A stretch of DNA of 64,000 nucleotides from the NCBI GenBank assembly GCA_036351775.1, contig JAZBPX010000034.1, forward strand, positions 1-64,000, written 5' to 3'. Both the position numbers and the translations under genes were made by a program. The notes beneath the pieces are model-generated. The model saw only the letters and a program-made list of their open reading frames with translations, did not search any database and was not told where the DNA came from. Origin of the DNA: Pacificimonas sp036351775 (GTDB taxonomy: Bacteria > Pseudomonadota > Alphaproteobacteria > Sphingomonadales > Sphingomonadaceae). Shown in pieces: positions 39,666 through 48,960 of this stretch (positions are counted from its first letter, which is position 1; the number at the start of each line of letters is the position of its first letter).

Positions 39666-41111
39666 CTAAGCCGCCGTGCCCCCCACCGTCAGCCCTTCGG
39701 CAAACATCGTCGGCTGCCCGACACCCGCGGGGATACTCTGCCCGCCCTTGCCGCAGACGCCGATGCCTTCGTCGAGCGCGAAGTCGGTGCCGATGGCCTT
39801 CACCCGCGTCATCACTTCGGGGCCAGAGCCGATCAGGGTCGCGCCCTTGATCGGCGCGCCGAGTTTGCCGTCCTCGATCAGATAGGCCTCGGTGCAGCTG
39901 AAGACGAACTTGCCGCTGGTGATGTCGACCTGCCCGCCGCCAAAGCTCTTGGTATAGATGCCGGTGCCTGCCCGCTGGACGATCTCTTCGGGGTCGTCCG
40001 CGCCCGCCGTCATGAAGGTGTTCGTCATGCGCGGCATGGGCGCGTGGCCATAGCTTTCGCGGCGGCCATTCCCGGTCGGCTCCACGCCCATCAGGCGCGC
40101 ATTCAGCCGGTCCTGCATATAGCCCTTCAGCACCCCGTCCTCGATCAGCACGGTCTCCGACGTCGGCGTGCCCTCATCGTCGATGGTCAGCGAGCCGCGC
40201 CGCTCGTCGAGGTTGCCCTGGTCGACGACGGTCACGCCCTTCGCGGCGACCTGTTCGCCGATCCGGCCAGAGAAGGTCGACTGCCCCTTGCGGTTGAAGT
40301 CGCCCTCCAGCCCGTGGCCCACCGCCTCGTGCAAGAGCACGCCGCACCAGCCCGAACCGAGCACCACGTTCATCTGCCCGGCGGGCGCATCGATGCTGTC
40401 CTGGTTCACGAGGCTCTGACGCAGCGCCTCGTCGATCGCGCCGTTCCAGCTGTCCTCCTCCATCAGCCGCTCCAGCGGATAACGGCCGCCATGGCCGAAA
40501 TAGCCGCGCTCCCGCCGCCCGTTTACCTCGGTGACGATCTCGATGTTCATGCGCACCAGCGGGCGGATGTCCTGCGCGCGAAAGCCGTCGGCGCGCACGA
40601 TCTCGATGGCGGAATGGCTGGCGACGAGGCTGACCGACACCTGCTTCACCCGCGGATCGCGCGCCCGCGCCGCCGCGTCGATGCGCTGGAGGAGGTCGAC
40701 CTTCAACTTGAACGGCGTCGCATCCAGCGGATTGTCCGCGCCGTAAAGGTGCCGGTTCGTCCGCGCGGGGGGTGCGCTCTCAATCGCTTCATGGCCCTTG
40801 GCGGCAAGGCCTACCGTCTCGCCGGCCCGCCGGATCGCCGCCTCGGTCATGACGTTGGAGTGGGCAAAGGCGGTCTTCTCCCCCGCCAGCCCGCGCAGGC
40901 CGAACCCGCGCATATGATCGTAGTTCGCACCCTTCAGCCGCCCGTCGTCAAAGCTGAAGCTCTCCGTCACGGCATTCTGCACATACAGTTCGCCATCGTC
41001 CGTCCCGGCGAGGAGATCGCCGACAAGGCCGGGCAGGCGCGCGGGATCGATCTCCGTTCCGTCATAAAGGTAGCTGTTCGGGTCGGCGGCGGGGAGGGTG
41101 GCTGTGGTCAT
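39666..41111 (-). CDS. tldD: Metalloprotease TldD
   Basis: TldD forms a heterodimeric zinc protease with TldE (PmbA) that trims unfolded peptides and some modified peptide precursors. The 481-residue protein has the zinc motif HEAVGHGLEGDF and the C-terminal cysteine-containing FVFSCTEAYLIEDGKL. The ATG at 41111 gives the family start (MTTATLPAADPNSYLYDG) near the standard length. Its partner tldE is not in the window. Confidence 0.95.
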   Translation of the reverse strand: MTTATLPAADPNSYLYDGTEIDPARLPGLVGDLLAGTDDGELYVQNAVTESFSFDDGRLKGANYDHMRGFGLRGLAGEKTAFAHSNVMTEAAIRRAGETVGLAAKGHEAIESAPPARTNRHLYGADNPLDATPFKLKVDLLQRIDAAARARDPRVKQVSVSLVASHSAIEIVRADGFRAQDIRPLVRMNIEIVTEVNGRRERGYFGHGGRYPLERLMEEDSWNGAIDEALRQSLVNQDSIDAPAGQMNVVLGSGWCGVLLHEAVGHGLEGDFNRKGQSTFSGRIGEQVAAKGVTVVDQGNLDERRGSLTIDDEGTPTSETVLIEDGVLKGYMQDRLNARLMGVEPTGNGRRESYGHAPMPRMTNTFMTAGADDPEEIVQRAGTGIYTKSFGGGQVDITSGKFVFSCTEAYLIEDGKLGAPIKGATLIGSGPEVMTRVKAIGTDFALDEGIGVCGKGGQSIPAGVGQPTMFAEGLTVGGTAA

Positions 41112-41208
41112 CGGCCCTATATGCGGGGCCGCGCGCACCTTCGCCACCCTCCCGCCCGTCAAAGCGTCAGGATGACCCGGCCCGCGCCCGTCCCTACACC
41201 CCGAATCC

Positions 41209-42240
41209 ATGCAGGCCGGTTACCAGCTCTATGGCGCGCGCGCCTCCTTCTACACACAGAAGGCGGCGGTGATGCTGGCCGCCATGCAGCTGCCGCACGA
41301 GGTGCTGCACAAGACAGCCGAGAACGGCGCGGACATCGAGCTGGCCGCAGGCGGCTATGACAAGGTGCCGGTCCTTCGCACGCCTTGTGATGACTGGGTC
41401 ACCGATTCGACGCAGATCGGCCTCCATCTCGACACGGAGCATCCGGAGGCGGCGATCCTACCCACCGATCCGGTCATGCGCTGCGCCGCGCTGATCGCCG
41501 ATGACTGGGCGGACGAGTGGCTGCTCCGCGCGGCGCTGCACTGGCGCGTGACTGACGCCGACAACCGCCGCTGGACCGCGCGCCACGTCGCGGCGAACCT
41601 CTCGGGCGACGATGATCCCGGCGAGGATCCCGGCTCGGCCTACGACCATCCCGCCGTCGCCTACATCTCCGACTTCTGGGCGCGCGTCGGCGGCGTCAAT
41701 CGCAACGGCCCGGAATACCGCGAAGAAATCCTCGGCCTCCTCACCCGCACCGCCGACGCCCTCAGCGCACATTTCGAGCAGCGGCCCTTTCTCCTCGGCA
41801 GCCGCGTGTCCCTCCCAGACTTCGCCATTTTCGGGATGCTGGAGGCGGGCCTGCTCTGGGAGCCGTCTGCAAAGGCCTTCTTCGAACCGCGCTGGCCCGC
41901 CATGGCCGCCTACCGCGAGCGGGTCCGCAGCGCCCATGCCGGAACCGGCGAGTGGGACAGCGCCGCCACGGCACCAGAAACCCTCGCCCGCGTATTCGAT
42001 GCGCTCGGCAGCGACTTTGCGCCGTTCCTCACCGCCAACGCCGCTGCGACCGCCGCCGGCGAGAAAGAAGCGCGCTGGGGCGATGTCACCATGCGCGCCC
42101 GCGGCTTCACCGAGAAGTGCCGCCAGGCGACCGGCGCGGACATTGCCGCGCTCACCGCCGACCAGCGCACCGCCCTTCGCAGCGTCGTGGGCGCGGACCT
42201 CCTCGCCGCCTACTGGGCCGCCGATACCCTCTCTGACTGA
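41209..42240 (+). CDS. Glutathione S-transferase family protein, long form
   Basis: The 343-residue protein has an N-terminal thioredoxin-like domain (QLYGARASFYTQKAAVMLAA, YDKVPVLRTP) and a helical C-terminal domain (RPFLLGSRVSLPDFAIFGML), both of the GST fold. About 100 extra residues at the end (about 245-343) make it longer than classic GSTs. It precedes a DUF7064-like gene by 11 bases, suggesting a two-gene unit. Substrate unknown. Confidence 0.82.
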   Translation: MQAGYQLYGARASFYTQKAAVMLAAMQLPHEVLHKTAENGADIELAAGGYDKVPVLRTPCDDWVTDSTQIGLHLDTEHPEAAILPTDPVMRCAALIADDWADEWLLRAALHWRVTDADNRRWTARHVAANLSGDDDPGEDPGSAYDHPAVAYISDFWARVGGVNRNGPEYREEILGLLTRTADALSAHFEQRPFLLGSRVSLPDFAIFGMLEAGLLWEPSAKAFFEPRWPAMAAYRERVRSAHAGTGEWDSAATAPETLARVFDALGSDFAPFLTANAAATAAGEKEARWGDVTMRARGFTEKCRQATGADIAALTADQRTALRSVVGADLLAAYWAADTLSD

Positions 42241-42251
42241 AGGACACCGCC

Positions 42252-43349
42252 ATGCTCACGAAGGCCGACGAATATCCGATCCACCAGCGCCCGGAGCCGA
42301 TCGCGACAGCGGGCAGCGACCGCAATTTCTACGACCGCTATTTCCTCAATGGCTATGCACCCGACGGCAGCACCTTCTTCGCCGCGGCGCTCGGCGTCTA
42401 TCCGCACCTCGCCGTCATGGACGCCGCCTTCTGCGTGAACACCGCTGCCGAGCAGGAGAGCGTCTTCGCCAGCCGCTTGATCCCGGGCGGCGAGCGCATG
42501 GACACACAGGTCGATCCCATCGCCATCGAGGTCATCGAGCCGCTGAAATCCATCCGACTGACGGTCACGGGCAAGGACGGCGACCTCGCCGCGGACCTCA
42601 CAATGACCCAGCGCGCCGACCCCATTGAGGAACCGCGCTTCACCTACCGCGTCGGCACCCGCACCATCATGGACGTCACCCGCCTGACGCAGTCCGCCCA
42701 GTGGTCCGGCTGGCTGCTGAAGGACGGCGAGCGCATCGACGTCGACGGCTGGTGGGGCACCCGCGACCGGTCATGGGGCGTCCGTCCCATCGGCGCAGCC
42801 GACGCCCAACCCCCGGCAGACCCGAAGGGCTTCCAGTTCTACTGGCTGTGGTCGCCGCTCAACTTCCCTGACCATGCCTTCTTCTGGCACACCAATGACG
42901 ACGCGGCGGGCAAGCCCTGGAACCGCGCCGGACGCTTGGTCGACCTGAAAAGCGGGGAGGTGACCGAGCTGAACCTCGCGCAGACCCTCACCTTCAAACC
43001 CGGCACGCGAAACGCCGCCACTGCGCGTTTTGAGGGCGTCGGCGAGGACAGCGGCGTCTCCGTCGAACTCGATCTGGGCCGGAACTTCTTCATGCACGGC
43101 ATCGGCTACGGGCACCCCAGCCGCGGCCACGGCAGCTTCCACGGCCCGCACAGCGTCCACCGCGAGAAACACAGCCTGCCGGACGTCGACCTCGCCAATC
43201 CCGGCAATGTCCACGTCCAGGCCCTCGCCAGCGCCACCCTCACCCTCGCGGACGGCGCAGAGACAAAGGGACGCGGCGTCCTCGAACAGCTCTACATCGG
43301 CCCCCACGCCCCGTCGGGCTTCACCGACATGTTCGACCTGGCGGGGTAA
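42252..43349 (+). CDS. Uncharacterised AttH/CrtC-like (DUF7064/7065-type) protein
   Basis: The 365-residue cytosolic protein is beta-rich, with WWGTRDRSWGVRPIG in the middle, a motif typical of AttH/CrtC-like lipocalin-fold proteins and the DUF7064/7065 group. A glycine/histidine-rich stretch (GIGYGHPSRGHGSFHG) occurs near residue 285. It follows the long GST gene by 11 bases. Neighbours of this family are often lipid or steroid genes, but no function can be stated. Confidence 0.65.
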   Translation: MLTKADEYPIHQRPEPIATAGSDRNFYDRYFLNGYAPDGSTFFAAALGVYPHLAVMDAAFCVNTAAEQESVFASRLIPGGERMDTQVDPIAIEVIEPLKSIRLTVTGKDGDLAADLTMTQRADPIEEPRFTYRVGTRTIMDVTRLTQSAQWSGWLLKDGERIDVDGWWGTRDRSWGVRPIGAADAQPPADPKGFQFYWLWSPLNFPDHAFFWHTNDDAAGKPWNRAGRLVDLKSGEVTELNLAQTLTFKPGTRNAATARFEGVGEDSGVSVELDLGRNFFMHGIGYGHPSRGHGSFHGPHSVHREKHSLPDVDLANPGNVHVQALASATLTLADGAETKGRGVLEQLYIGPHAPSGFTDMFDLAG

Positions 43350-43371
43350 AACGCAGCCCCTGCAACCAAAA

Positions 43372-43537
43372 GCCTGCCATCCCCGCGGAACCTGTTATCC
43401 CTGCGGAAACCTGTCATCCGCGCGGAACCTGTCATCCCCGCGAAGGCGGGGATCCATTCCTTCAAGGCACTTCCGGCGACAACGCGGCCCTCGCGCCCGT
43501 CATGGTCAATGGATCCCCGCCTCCGCGGGGATGACAG
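43372..43537. repeat. Palindromic element with tandem copies of one arm
   Basis: Four head-to-tail partial copies of cctgtcatccccgcggaa start at about 43372, 43391, 43410 and 43428 (spacing 18-19 bases). The last leads into a full palindromic element whose inverted arm (ccgcggggatgacag) ends at about 43537. It lies between convergent genes. Confidence 0.75.
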
Positions 43538-43577
43538 TCAGGATGTTCACCGCGGGTTCGCTCCACGCTCGTCCGCA

Positions 43578-44165
43578 TCAGGCAGACCCCTCTGCCTCCA
43601 GCGCCGCCTTCACGTGCGGACGCGCGGCTATGCGGTCGCGGTACGCTTCCAGCGCTTCGGGTACCGCGACGCTCTTGTCCTTGGCCCAGCGCATCATGAC
43701 GAAGGCATAGCAGTCGGCGATCGAGAATGAGCGCGCAGCGATGAAATCATCCCGGCCCATCATCGCGGCAAGCCGTTCATATTTGTCCGCAAGCTCGTCC
43801 TTCGCCTCGGCCTGCCTTTCGGAAGAAGCGTCCTTGAACAGCGGCTTGTAGCCCTTGTGGATTTCGGATGCGATGAACGCGACCGCTTCGATCACCCGGT
43901 ACCGGCCCGCACCATCGGCGGGCAGCAACTTGCCGGACCGCTCGGCGATCTGGATCAGCAGCGCGGCGTTTTCCGTGAAAAGGTCACCGTCCACGTCCAG
44001 CGCGGGGACGGACCCGCCCGGGTTAATCTCCCGGTAATCGCGGCCGTCCTCCGTCGTCTTCGTGTCGAGATCGACCTTCACCAGATCGAAATCGAGCCCG
44101 GCCTCTCGCAGCGCAATATGGTCGGCCAGGCTGCACGCGCCCGGCGAATAATACAGCTTCATCAT
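43578..44165 (-). CDS. Glutathione S-transferase
   Basis: The 195-residue protein is a classical beta-type GST: MKLYYSPGACSLADHIALRE with the Cys10-like catalytic residue, NPGGSVPALDVDGDLFTENA, then a helical domain (SFSIADCYAFVMMRW). ATGs at 44165 and 44162 are adjacent. It starts 13 bases after the 82-residue stress-promoter gene on the same strand, so it is probably part of that EcfG-type transcript. Confidence 0.92.
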   Translation of the reverse strand: MMKLYYSPGACSLADHIALREAGLDFDLVKVDLDTKTTEDGRDYREINPGGSVPALDVDGDLFTENAALLIQIAERSGKLLPADGAGRYRVIEAVAFIASEIHKGYKPLFKDASSERQAEAKDELADKYERLAAMMGRDDFIAARSFSIADCYAFVMMRWAKDKSVAVPEALEAYRDRIAARPHVKAALEAEGSA

Positions 44166-44178
44166 GCGTTGCCCGCCG

Positions 44179-44427
44179 TCAGCCGGCACCGCCCACACGG
44201 CCGGTATATTGCTGCTCGTCTTCCTTCGTCACGCCTTCGGTCGCGTCGGGATCGTCAACCCGCTCGCGGCTTGCCTGCGTGGCGACATCGGTCTGCAGGT
44301 CGCCGCCTGCGCGGCCCTGGTGGTTCGGCGTGTCCGGCCCGCCCGTCAGGTGCGAATCGTCGTTGCGGCGGGCGGTTTCGGTGCGGCGGTTTTCGCCGGT
44401 TGTTTCTTTGGGCGTTTTATCAGTCAT
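44179..44427 (-). CDS. Small hydrophilic protein, likely general-stress gene
   Basis: The 82-residue product (MTDKTPKETTGENRRTETA..., DDPDATEGVTKEDEQQY) is entirely polar and probably disordered, with no signal or membrane helix. GGAGG lies nine bases before the ATG. A perfect EcfG consensus promoter lies 28 bases upstream, so it is a strong candidate for the general stress regulon. The family is unknown to me. Confidence 0.75.
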   Translation of the reverse strand: MTDKTPKETTGENRRTETARRNDDSHLTGGPDTPNHQGRAGGDLQTDVATQASRERVDDPDATEGVTKEDEQQYTGRVGGAG

Positions 44428-44454
44428 GGTCAGCTCCTCCGTTTATACCCGACC

Positions 44455-44480
44455 AACGGAACGCGGGCGCAATGCGTTCC
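44455..44480 (-). promoter_or_regulatory. Sigma-EcfG promoter, perfect consensus
   Basis: The minus strand reads GGAAC-N17-CGTT, ending 28 bases before the start codon of the 82-residue gene. All consensus bases of the alphaproteobacterial general-stress promoter match. The predicted leader is about 20 bases. Confidence 0.8.
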
Positions 44481-44546
44481 GGTGACGCTCCCTACCCACG
44501 GCACGGCCTTGCCGTTTCCATCATGGCCCCGTTACACCGCCAGTCC

Positions 44547-45077
44547 ATGGACGAGATCGACTTCACCCTCCGCCCAGCGGCCCCGGACGACGCCCCCGCC
44601 CTCTCCCTCGCCGGCCAGGCTACTTTCCTCGAAAGTTTCGCGGAAATCCTCCCCGCCCGCGACATCATCCTCCACTGCGAGCGCCAGCACAGCCGCGCCG
44701 ACTACGAGGCCCGCCTCGCCGCGCCCGAAGGCCACGCGCTCTGGCTCGCCGACATCGCGAAGGGCGCGCCCGTCGGCTACGCCGCCCTCTCGCCGCCCGA
44801 CCTTCCCACGGTCGAGACCGAGCCCGGCGACACCGAACTCAAGCGCATCTACGTCCTGTCAAACTATCACGGCACCGGCATCGCGAGCGCCCTGATGGAC
44901 GCCGCTCTCGAACAGGCCCGCGCCTGGGGCAAACAGCGCCTCCTCCTCGGCGTCTACGCCCGCAACGGCCGCGCCATCCGCTTCTACCAGAAAAACGGCT
45001 TCGCCATCATCGGCGCGCGCAAATTCCGCGTCGGCGAGAACGACTATGACGACGTCGTAATGGGGCGGAACATCTGA
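44547..45077 (+). CDS. GNAT family N-acetyltransferase
   Basis: The 176-residue protein has the GNAT fold: acetyl-CoA site ELKRIYVLSNYHGTGIASAL near the middle, then LLLGVYARNGRAIRFYQKNG and a C-terminal strand ending DDVVMGRNI. The ATG at 44547 is used; one at 44523 would add eight residues, and neither has a clear ribosome-binding site. Substrate unknown. Confidence 0.85.
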   Translation: MDEIDFTLRPAAPDDAPALSLAGQATFLESFAEILPARDIILHCERQHSRADYEARLAAPEGHALWLADIAKGAPVGYAALSPPDLPTVETEPGDTELKRIYVLSNYHGTGIASALMDAALEQARAWGKQRLLLGVYARNGRAIRFYQKNGFAIIGARKFRVGENDYDDVVMGRNI

Positions 45078-45086
45078 ACAATAGAC

Positions 45087-45186
45087 TGTCATCCTGAACT
45101 TGTTTCAGGACCCACGCCGTGACTTCGGCGAACGAGCGACGGGGCAGACGAAATGGAGTGGGTCCTGAAACAAGTTCAGGATGACA
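45087..45186. repeat. Palindromic element, tgtcatcctgaacttgtttc type, copy 2
   Basis: Arms match those of the element at 35402-35504, including the outer flank aatagac and the inner caggacccac/gtgggtcctg. It lies between convergent GNAT and msrA genes. Confidence 0.85.
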
Positions 45187-45199
45187 GGGTGGAAGGCGA

Positions 45200-45739
45200 C
45201 TAAACCGCCACCCCCTCCTTCAACCGGTCCGCATACGCCTCCCGAAACTTCCGCACCTTCGGCCCAACGACGAAGTTGCAGTAGGGCGTCGTATCGCCCG
45301 TGCGCGCATAATAGTCCTGGTGCTCGCGCTCGGCCGGCCACCACTGCCCGTCCTCGATCGTCGTCACCACCGGGTCGGACCACAGCCCGCCCGCCTTCTC
45401 GATGGCCGCCTCCGCGCTCGCGCGCTGCGCATCGTCCAGCGGGAAGATCGCGCTGCGGTACTGCGGCCCCACATCACCGCCCTGCCGGTCCTTCGTGGTC
45501 GGGTCATGGATGTGGAAGAAGATGTCGAGGATCTCGTCATAGCGCAGCTGCGCCGGGTCATAGTCCACCTTCACCGCCTCGGCATGGCCTGTGCGCTTGC
45601 CGCACACCGCCTCATAGGTCGGATTGTCGACATGCCCGCCGATATAGCCGCTTTCAACGCGCTCGACGCCCTTCAGGTCGTCATAGACCGCCTCCAGGCA
45701 CCAGAAACAGCCGCCGGCGAGAATCGCGGTTTCGGTCAT
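45200..45739 (-). CDS. msrA: Peptide methionine sulfoxide reductase MsrA
   Basis: MsrA reduces methionine-S-sulfoxide in proteins. The 179-residue product has the active-site motif GGCFWCLEAVYDDLKGV (Cys11), YIGGHVDNPTYEAVCG, HPT-type HIHDPTTKDRQGGDVGPQYR and a C-terminal region with another cysteine (TTPYCNFVV). Length is standard. It is divergent from the GDPD gene. Confidence 0.96.
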   Translation of the reverse strand: MTETAILAGGCFWCLEAVYDDLKGVERVESGYIGGHVDNPTYEAVCGKRTGHAEAVKVDYDPAQLRYDEILDIFFHIHDPTTKDRQGGDVGPQYRSAIFPLDDAQRASAEAAIEKAGGLWSDPVVTTIEDGQWWPAEREHQDYYARTGDTTPYCNFVVGPKVRKFREAYADRLKEGVAV

Positions 45740-45819
45740 GACATCATCCTTTCACAGACTTCGCGTTTATGAGCGCTAAGATGGGCCATGCCGCCCCCCT
45801 CGCAAGCCGGAGATTCTCG

Positions 45820-46896
45820 ATGCGCGCTCTTATGTCCCTGTTCGCCGCCGCCGCGCTCCTTGCAGGCTGCGCCCCAAAAGAAAGCACCGCGATGACAGAA
45901 GCACCTGCATCTAGGGCCGACCGCCCCCTCATCATCGCCCATCGCGGCGCGAGCGGAGAGCGCCCGGAACACACGCTCGCCGCCTATGAACTGGCTATCG
46001 ATCAGGGTGCGGACTTCATCGAACCCGACCTCGTCATCACGAAGGACGGCGTCCTCGTCGCCCGCCATGAAAACGAGATCGGCGGCACCACAGACGTAGC
46101 CGCCCGCCCCGAATATGTCGCCCGCCAAACGACCAAGACCATCGACGGCGCGGCGGTTACTGGCTGGTTCACCGAGGACTTCACCCTCGCCGAATTGAAG
46201 ACCCTGCGCGCCCGCGAGCGCCTGCCCGAACTTCGCTCCACCGCCCATGACGGCCAGTTCGACATCCCCACCCTCGCCGAAGTCATCGCGCTCGCCAAGG
46301 CGCGCGGCGTCGGCATCTACCCCGAAACCAAGCACCCCAGCTATTTCCGCGAGTTGGGCCTTCCCCTCGAACCGCCCCTGCTCGCCGCGCTCGAACAGGC
46401 AGGCTGGACCACCGCCGACGCCCCCGTTTTCATCCAGAGCTTCGAGGTCCAGAACCTAATGGACATGGCAAGCCAAACCGATGTCCGCCTCGTCCAGCTT
46501 GTCGGCAATCCGATGGACCCGAGCCCGCTTGACGAGAGCGGCGTCAGCTATGCGGACATGATGACGCCGACGGGCCTCGCTGCCGTCGCCGATTACGCCG
46601 CCGGTATCGGCCCCAACACCGCTCTCATCGATCCGGCGGACCAGTCGGACACCGCGTTCCTGAAGCGCGCGCAGACCGCCGGGCTCGCCGTCCACGCCTG
46701 GACCTTCCGCCGCGAAAACGCCTTCCTGCCCGAACCCTTCCAGTCCGGCGCGCCCGGAGAAGCGGGCAACCTGACGGGCTTCGCCTGCACCTACATCCGC
46801 GCCGGGATCGACGGCCTGTTCACCGACAACGTCGCGGAGGTCGTTGCCGCCGTAGAACGCTGCGCCGAACAGACCCCACTAGATTCGTCACCCTGA
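45820..46896 (+). CDS. Glycerophosphodiester phosphodiesterase lipoprotein
   Basis: The 358-residue protein starts MRALMSLFAAAALLAGC, a lipobox with Cys17, and continues with the GDPD TIM-barrel: PLIIAHRGASGERPEHT with catalytic histidine, ADFIEPDLVITKDG, GVGIYPETKHP and GIDGLFTDN. It would release glycerol phosphate from glycerophosphodiesters outside the inner membrane. The ATG at 45820 follows GGAG by six bases. The last few codons and the stop lie inside a palindromic repeat. Confidence 0.92.
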   Translation: MRALMSLFAAAALLAGCAPKESTAMTEAPASRADRPLIIAHRGASGERPEHTLAAYELAIDQGADFIEPDLVITKDGVLVARHENEIGGTTDVAARPEYVARQTTKTIDGAAVTGWFTEDFTLAELKTLRARERLPELRSTAHDGQFDIPTLAEVIALAKARGVGIYPETKHPSYFRELGLPLEPPLLAALEQAGWTTADAPVFIQSFEVQNLMDMASQTDVRLVQLVGNPMDPSPLDESGVSYADMMTPTGLAAVADYAAGIGPNTALIDPADQSDTAFLKRAQTAGLAVHAWTFRRENAFLPEPFQSGAPGEAGNLTGFACTYIRAGIDGLFTDNVAEVVAAVERCAEQTPLDSSP

Positions 46897-46964
46897 ACTC
46901 GTTTCAGGGTCCAGCCGCAGACGCTACCCCGGTCACTGGATCCTGAAACGAGTTCAGGATGACG
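46886..46964. repeat. Palindromic element, cgtcaccctgaactcgtttc type, copy 3
   Basis: A 79-base element with inverted arms (cgtcaccctgaactcgtttc and gaaacgagttcaggatgacg). Its 5' arm contains the stop codon of the GDPD gene. Confidence 0.82.
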
Positions 46965-47082
46965 GGCTGTTGAACGCGCGCATCCAAACCACCACCCCCT
47001 CTCCTTCGCGCGAGTTGACCGCCGCGCCGCACTCGCCTTCCCTTGGCCGCACACCAACACCGCCTGGGGAGGCCACCACAAG

Positions 47083-48675
47083 TTGACCGACATTCCCGAA
47101 CCCTATGAGGAAATCGACACCCTCGCCGACGTCACCCGCTTTCACGCAAAGTACCGCCCGGACCATCTCGCCGCCCGGTTCGAGGGGCGCGAGACCACCT
47201 ATGGCGAACTCGACGAGCGCACGTCCCAAATCGCCAACGCCCTCGCCGCGGAGGGGCTGAAGCCCGGCGACCGCGCCGCCTATCTCGGCAAGAACTCGGA
47301 TGAATATTTCGAGCTGTTCTTCGGCTGTCAGAAGGCGGGCGTCGTCATCATCCCCGTCGGCTGGCGCCTCGCCCCGCCAGAGGTTCGCTACATCGTCGAC
47401 GACTGCCATGCGAAGCTGCTGTTCGTCGGCCCCGAACTCGTGGAATGCGCGGCCCAGATCGAAAGCGACCTGCCGCACCTGAAGCGCGTCATCGCGATGG
47501 AGACCCCGGCGAAGGACTGGCCCGCTTTCTCAAGCTGGTACGGCGCGCATCCCGCCACCGACCCCCACATCGCCCTCACCCGAGAGGACGCCGCGCTGCA
47601 GCTTTACACCTCCGGCACCACCGGCAATCCGAAGGGCGCGCAGCTCAGCCACGGCAACTTCACCGCCGCGCGCGTCCAGATGCAGCAGAACCCGGAGGGC
47701 TGGAACAAGTGGACGGCGGACGATGTCAGCCTCGTCGCCATGCCCGTTGCGCATATCGGCGGCACCGGTTGGGGGTATCAGGGCTATTATGCCGGCGCGC
47801 TGAACGTGATCGCGCGCGAGTTCGATCCCCACGCCGTCCTCGACTTCTTCGTGAATGACGGCATCTCGAAGCTGTTCATGGTGCCCGCCGCCATCCAGAT
47901 CGTGCTGCAGCAGCCGAACGTGCGCGACGTCGACTTTTCATGCCTCAAATACATGCTCTACGGTGCCAGCCCCATCCCGCTCGACCTTCTCAGGGAAGCC
48001 ATCGAGGTCTTCCAGTGCGGCTTTTGCCAGCAGTACGGCATGACCGAAACGACGGGCACCATTGTCTACCTGCCGCCCGAAGATCATGTGCTGGAGGGCA
48101 ACCAGCGCATGCGCGGCGCGGGCAAGCCCTTCCCCCATGTCGAACTCCGCGTCCGCCGCACCGACGGCACGCTCGCGGACACCGGCGAAATCGGCGAGGT
48201 CGAAACCCGCTCCAACCACAACATGCTCGGCTACTGGAACCTCGCCGAGGCGTCGAAGGCCGCGCATACGGACGACGGCTGGCTGAAAACCGGCGATGCG
48301 GGTTACCTCGACGAGGACGGCTACCTCTACATCCAGGACCGCGTTAAGGACATGATCGTCTCGGGCGCGGAGAACGTCTATCCCGCCGAGGTCGAAAGCG
48401 CGATCTACGGCCACCCCGACATCGCGGAGGTCGCCGTCATCGGCGTCCCCGACGAGAAATGGGGGGAGGCGGTGAAAGCCTTCGTCGTTCCGAAACCCGG
48501 CACATCCCCCGACCCGGACGACATCATCGACTTCACGAAAACCCGCATCGCCGCCTTCAAGGCCCCGAAGTCGGTCGACTTCATCGAAGCCCTCCCCCGC
48601 AACCCCTCGGGTAAAATCCTCAGAAAAGACCTCCGCGCGCCCTATTGGGAAGGCCGCGAAAGGCAGGTGAACTAG
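47083..48675 (+). CDS. Acyl-CoA synthetase (AMP-dependent ligase)
   Basis: The 530-residue class I adenylate-forming enzyme activates a carboxylic acid to its CoA thioester. The AMP-binding P-loop is LYTSGTTGNPKGAQLSH, followed by QQYGMTETTG, WLKTGDAGYLDEDGYLYIQD and the C-terminal NPSGKILRKDLR lysine. The start is TTG at 47083, ten bases after GGGGAGG. It probably works with the acyl-CoA dehydrogenase encoded downstream. Chain length is unknown. Confidence 0.93.
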   Translation: MTDIPEPYEEIDTLADVTRFHAKYRPDHLAARFEGRETTYGELDERTSQIANALAAEGLKPGDRAAYLGKNSDEYFELFFGCQKAGVVIIPVGWRLAPPEVRYIVDDCHAKLLFVGPELVECAAQIESDLPHLKRVIAMETPAKDWPAFSSWYGAHPATDPHIALTREDAALQLYTSGTTGNPKGAQLSHGNFTAARVQMQQNPEGWNKWTADDVSLVAMPVAHIGGTGWGYQGYYAGALNVIAREFDPHAVLDFFVNDGISKLFMVPAAIQIVLQQPNVRDVDFSCLKYMLYGASPIPLDLLREAIEVFQCGFCQQYGMTETTGTIVYLPPEDHVLEGNQRMRGAGKPFPHVELRVRRTDGTLADTGEIGEVETRSNHNMLGYWNLAEASKAAHTDDGWLKTGDAGYLDEDGYLYIQDRVKDMIVSGAENVYPAEVESAIYGHPDIAEVAVIGVPDEKWGEAVKAFVVPKPGTSPDPDDIIDFTKTRIAAFKAPKSVDFIEALPRNPSGKILRKDLRAPYWEGRERQVN

Positions 48676-48936
48676 ATCCTCCCCACCCCGTGGGGAGGGG
48701 GACCGCGGGAACCGCGGTGGAGGGGGAGCCGCGAAACATGCAACGGAATCGAACAATGACACAAACAAGCGACAAACCGGGCCGCACCGCCCCTCCACCA
48801 CGCGGCGCATAGCTCCAGCCCTTCCCTTTTCCCCTCCCCGCCGGGGAGGGGCAGGGGTGGGGCAAAAAAACCGGCGCGGTAGCGCGGGCGAGCCAGCGGC
48901 TCGCACACCCACCCCTACCCCTCCCTCAAGGGAGGG
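48676..48936. repeat. Cluster of GC-rich palindromic repeats
   Basis: The gap between the acyl-CoA synthetase and dehydrogenase genes holds at least three C-run/G-run hairpins (tcctccccaccccgtgggg, cctccccgccggggagggg, cccctccctcaagggagggg). I see no gene here. Confidence 0.75.
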
Positions 48937-48960
48937 GAAAAAAAGGATCAGGACCAGCCC

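Noticed and set aside
48676..48960. Open frames across the repeat cluster before the acyl-CoA dehydrogenase
   Set aside because: They translate only repeat sequence and lack starts with ribosome-binding sites.
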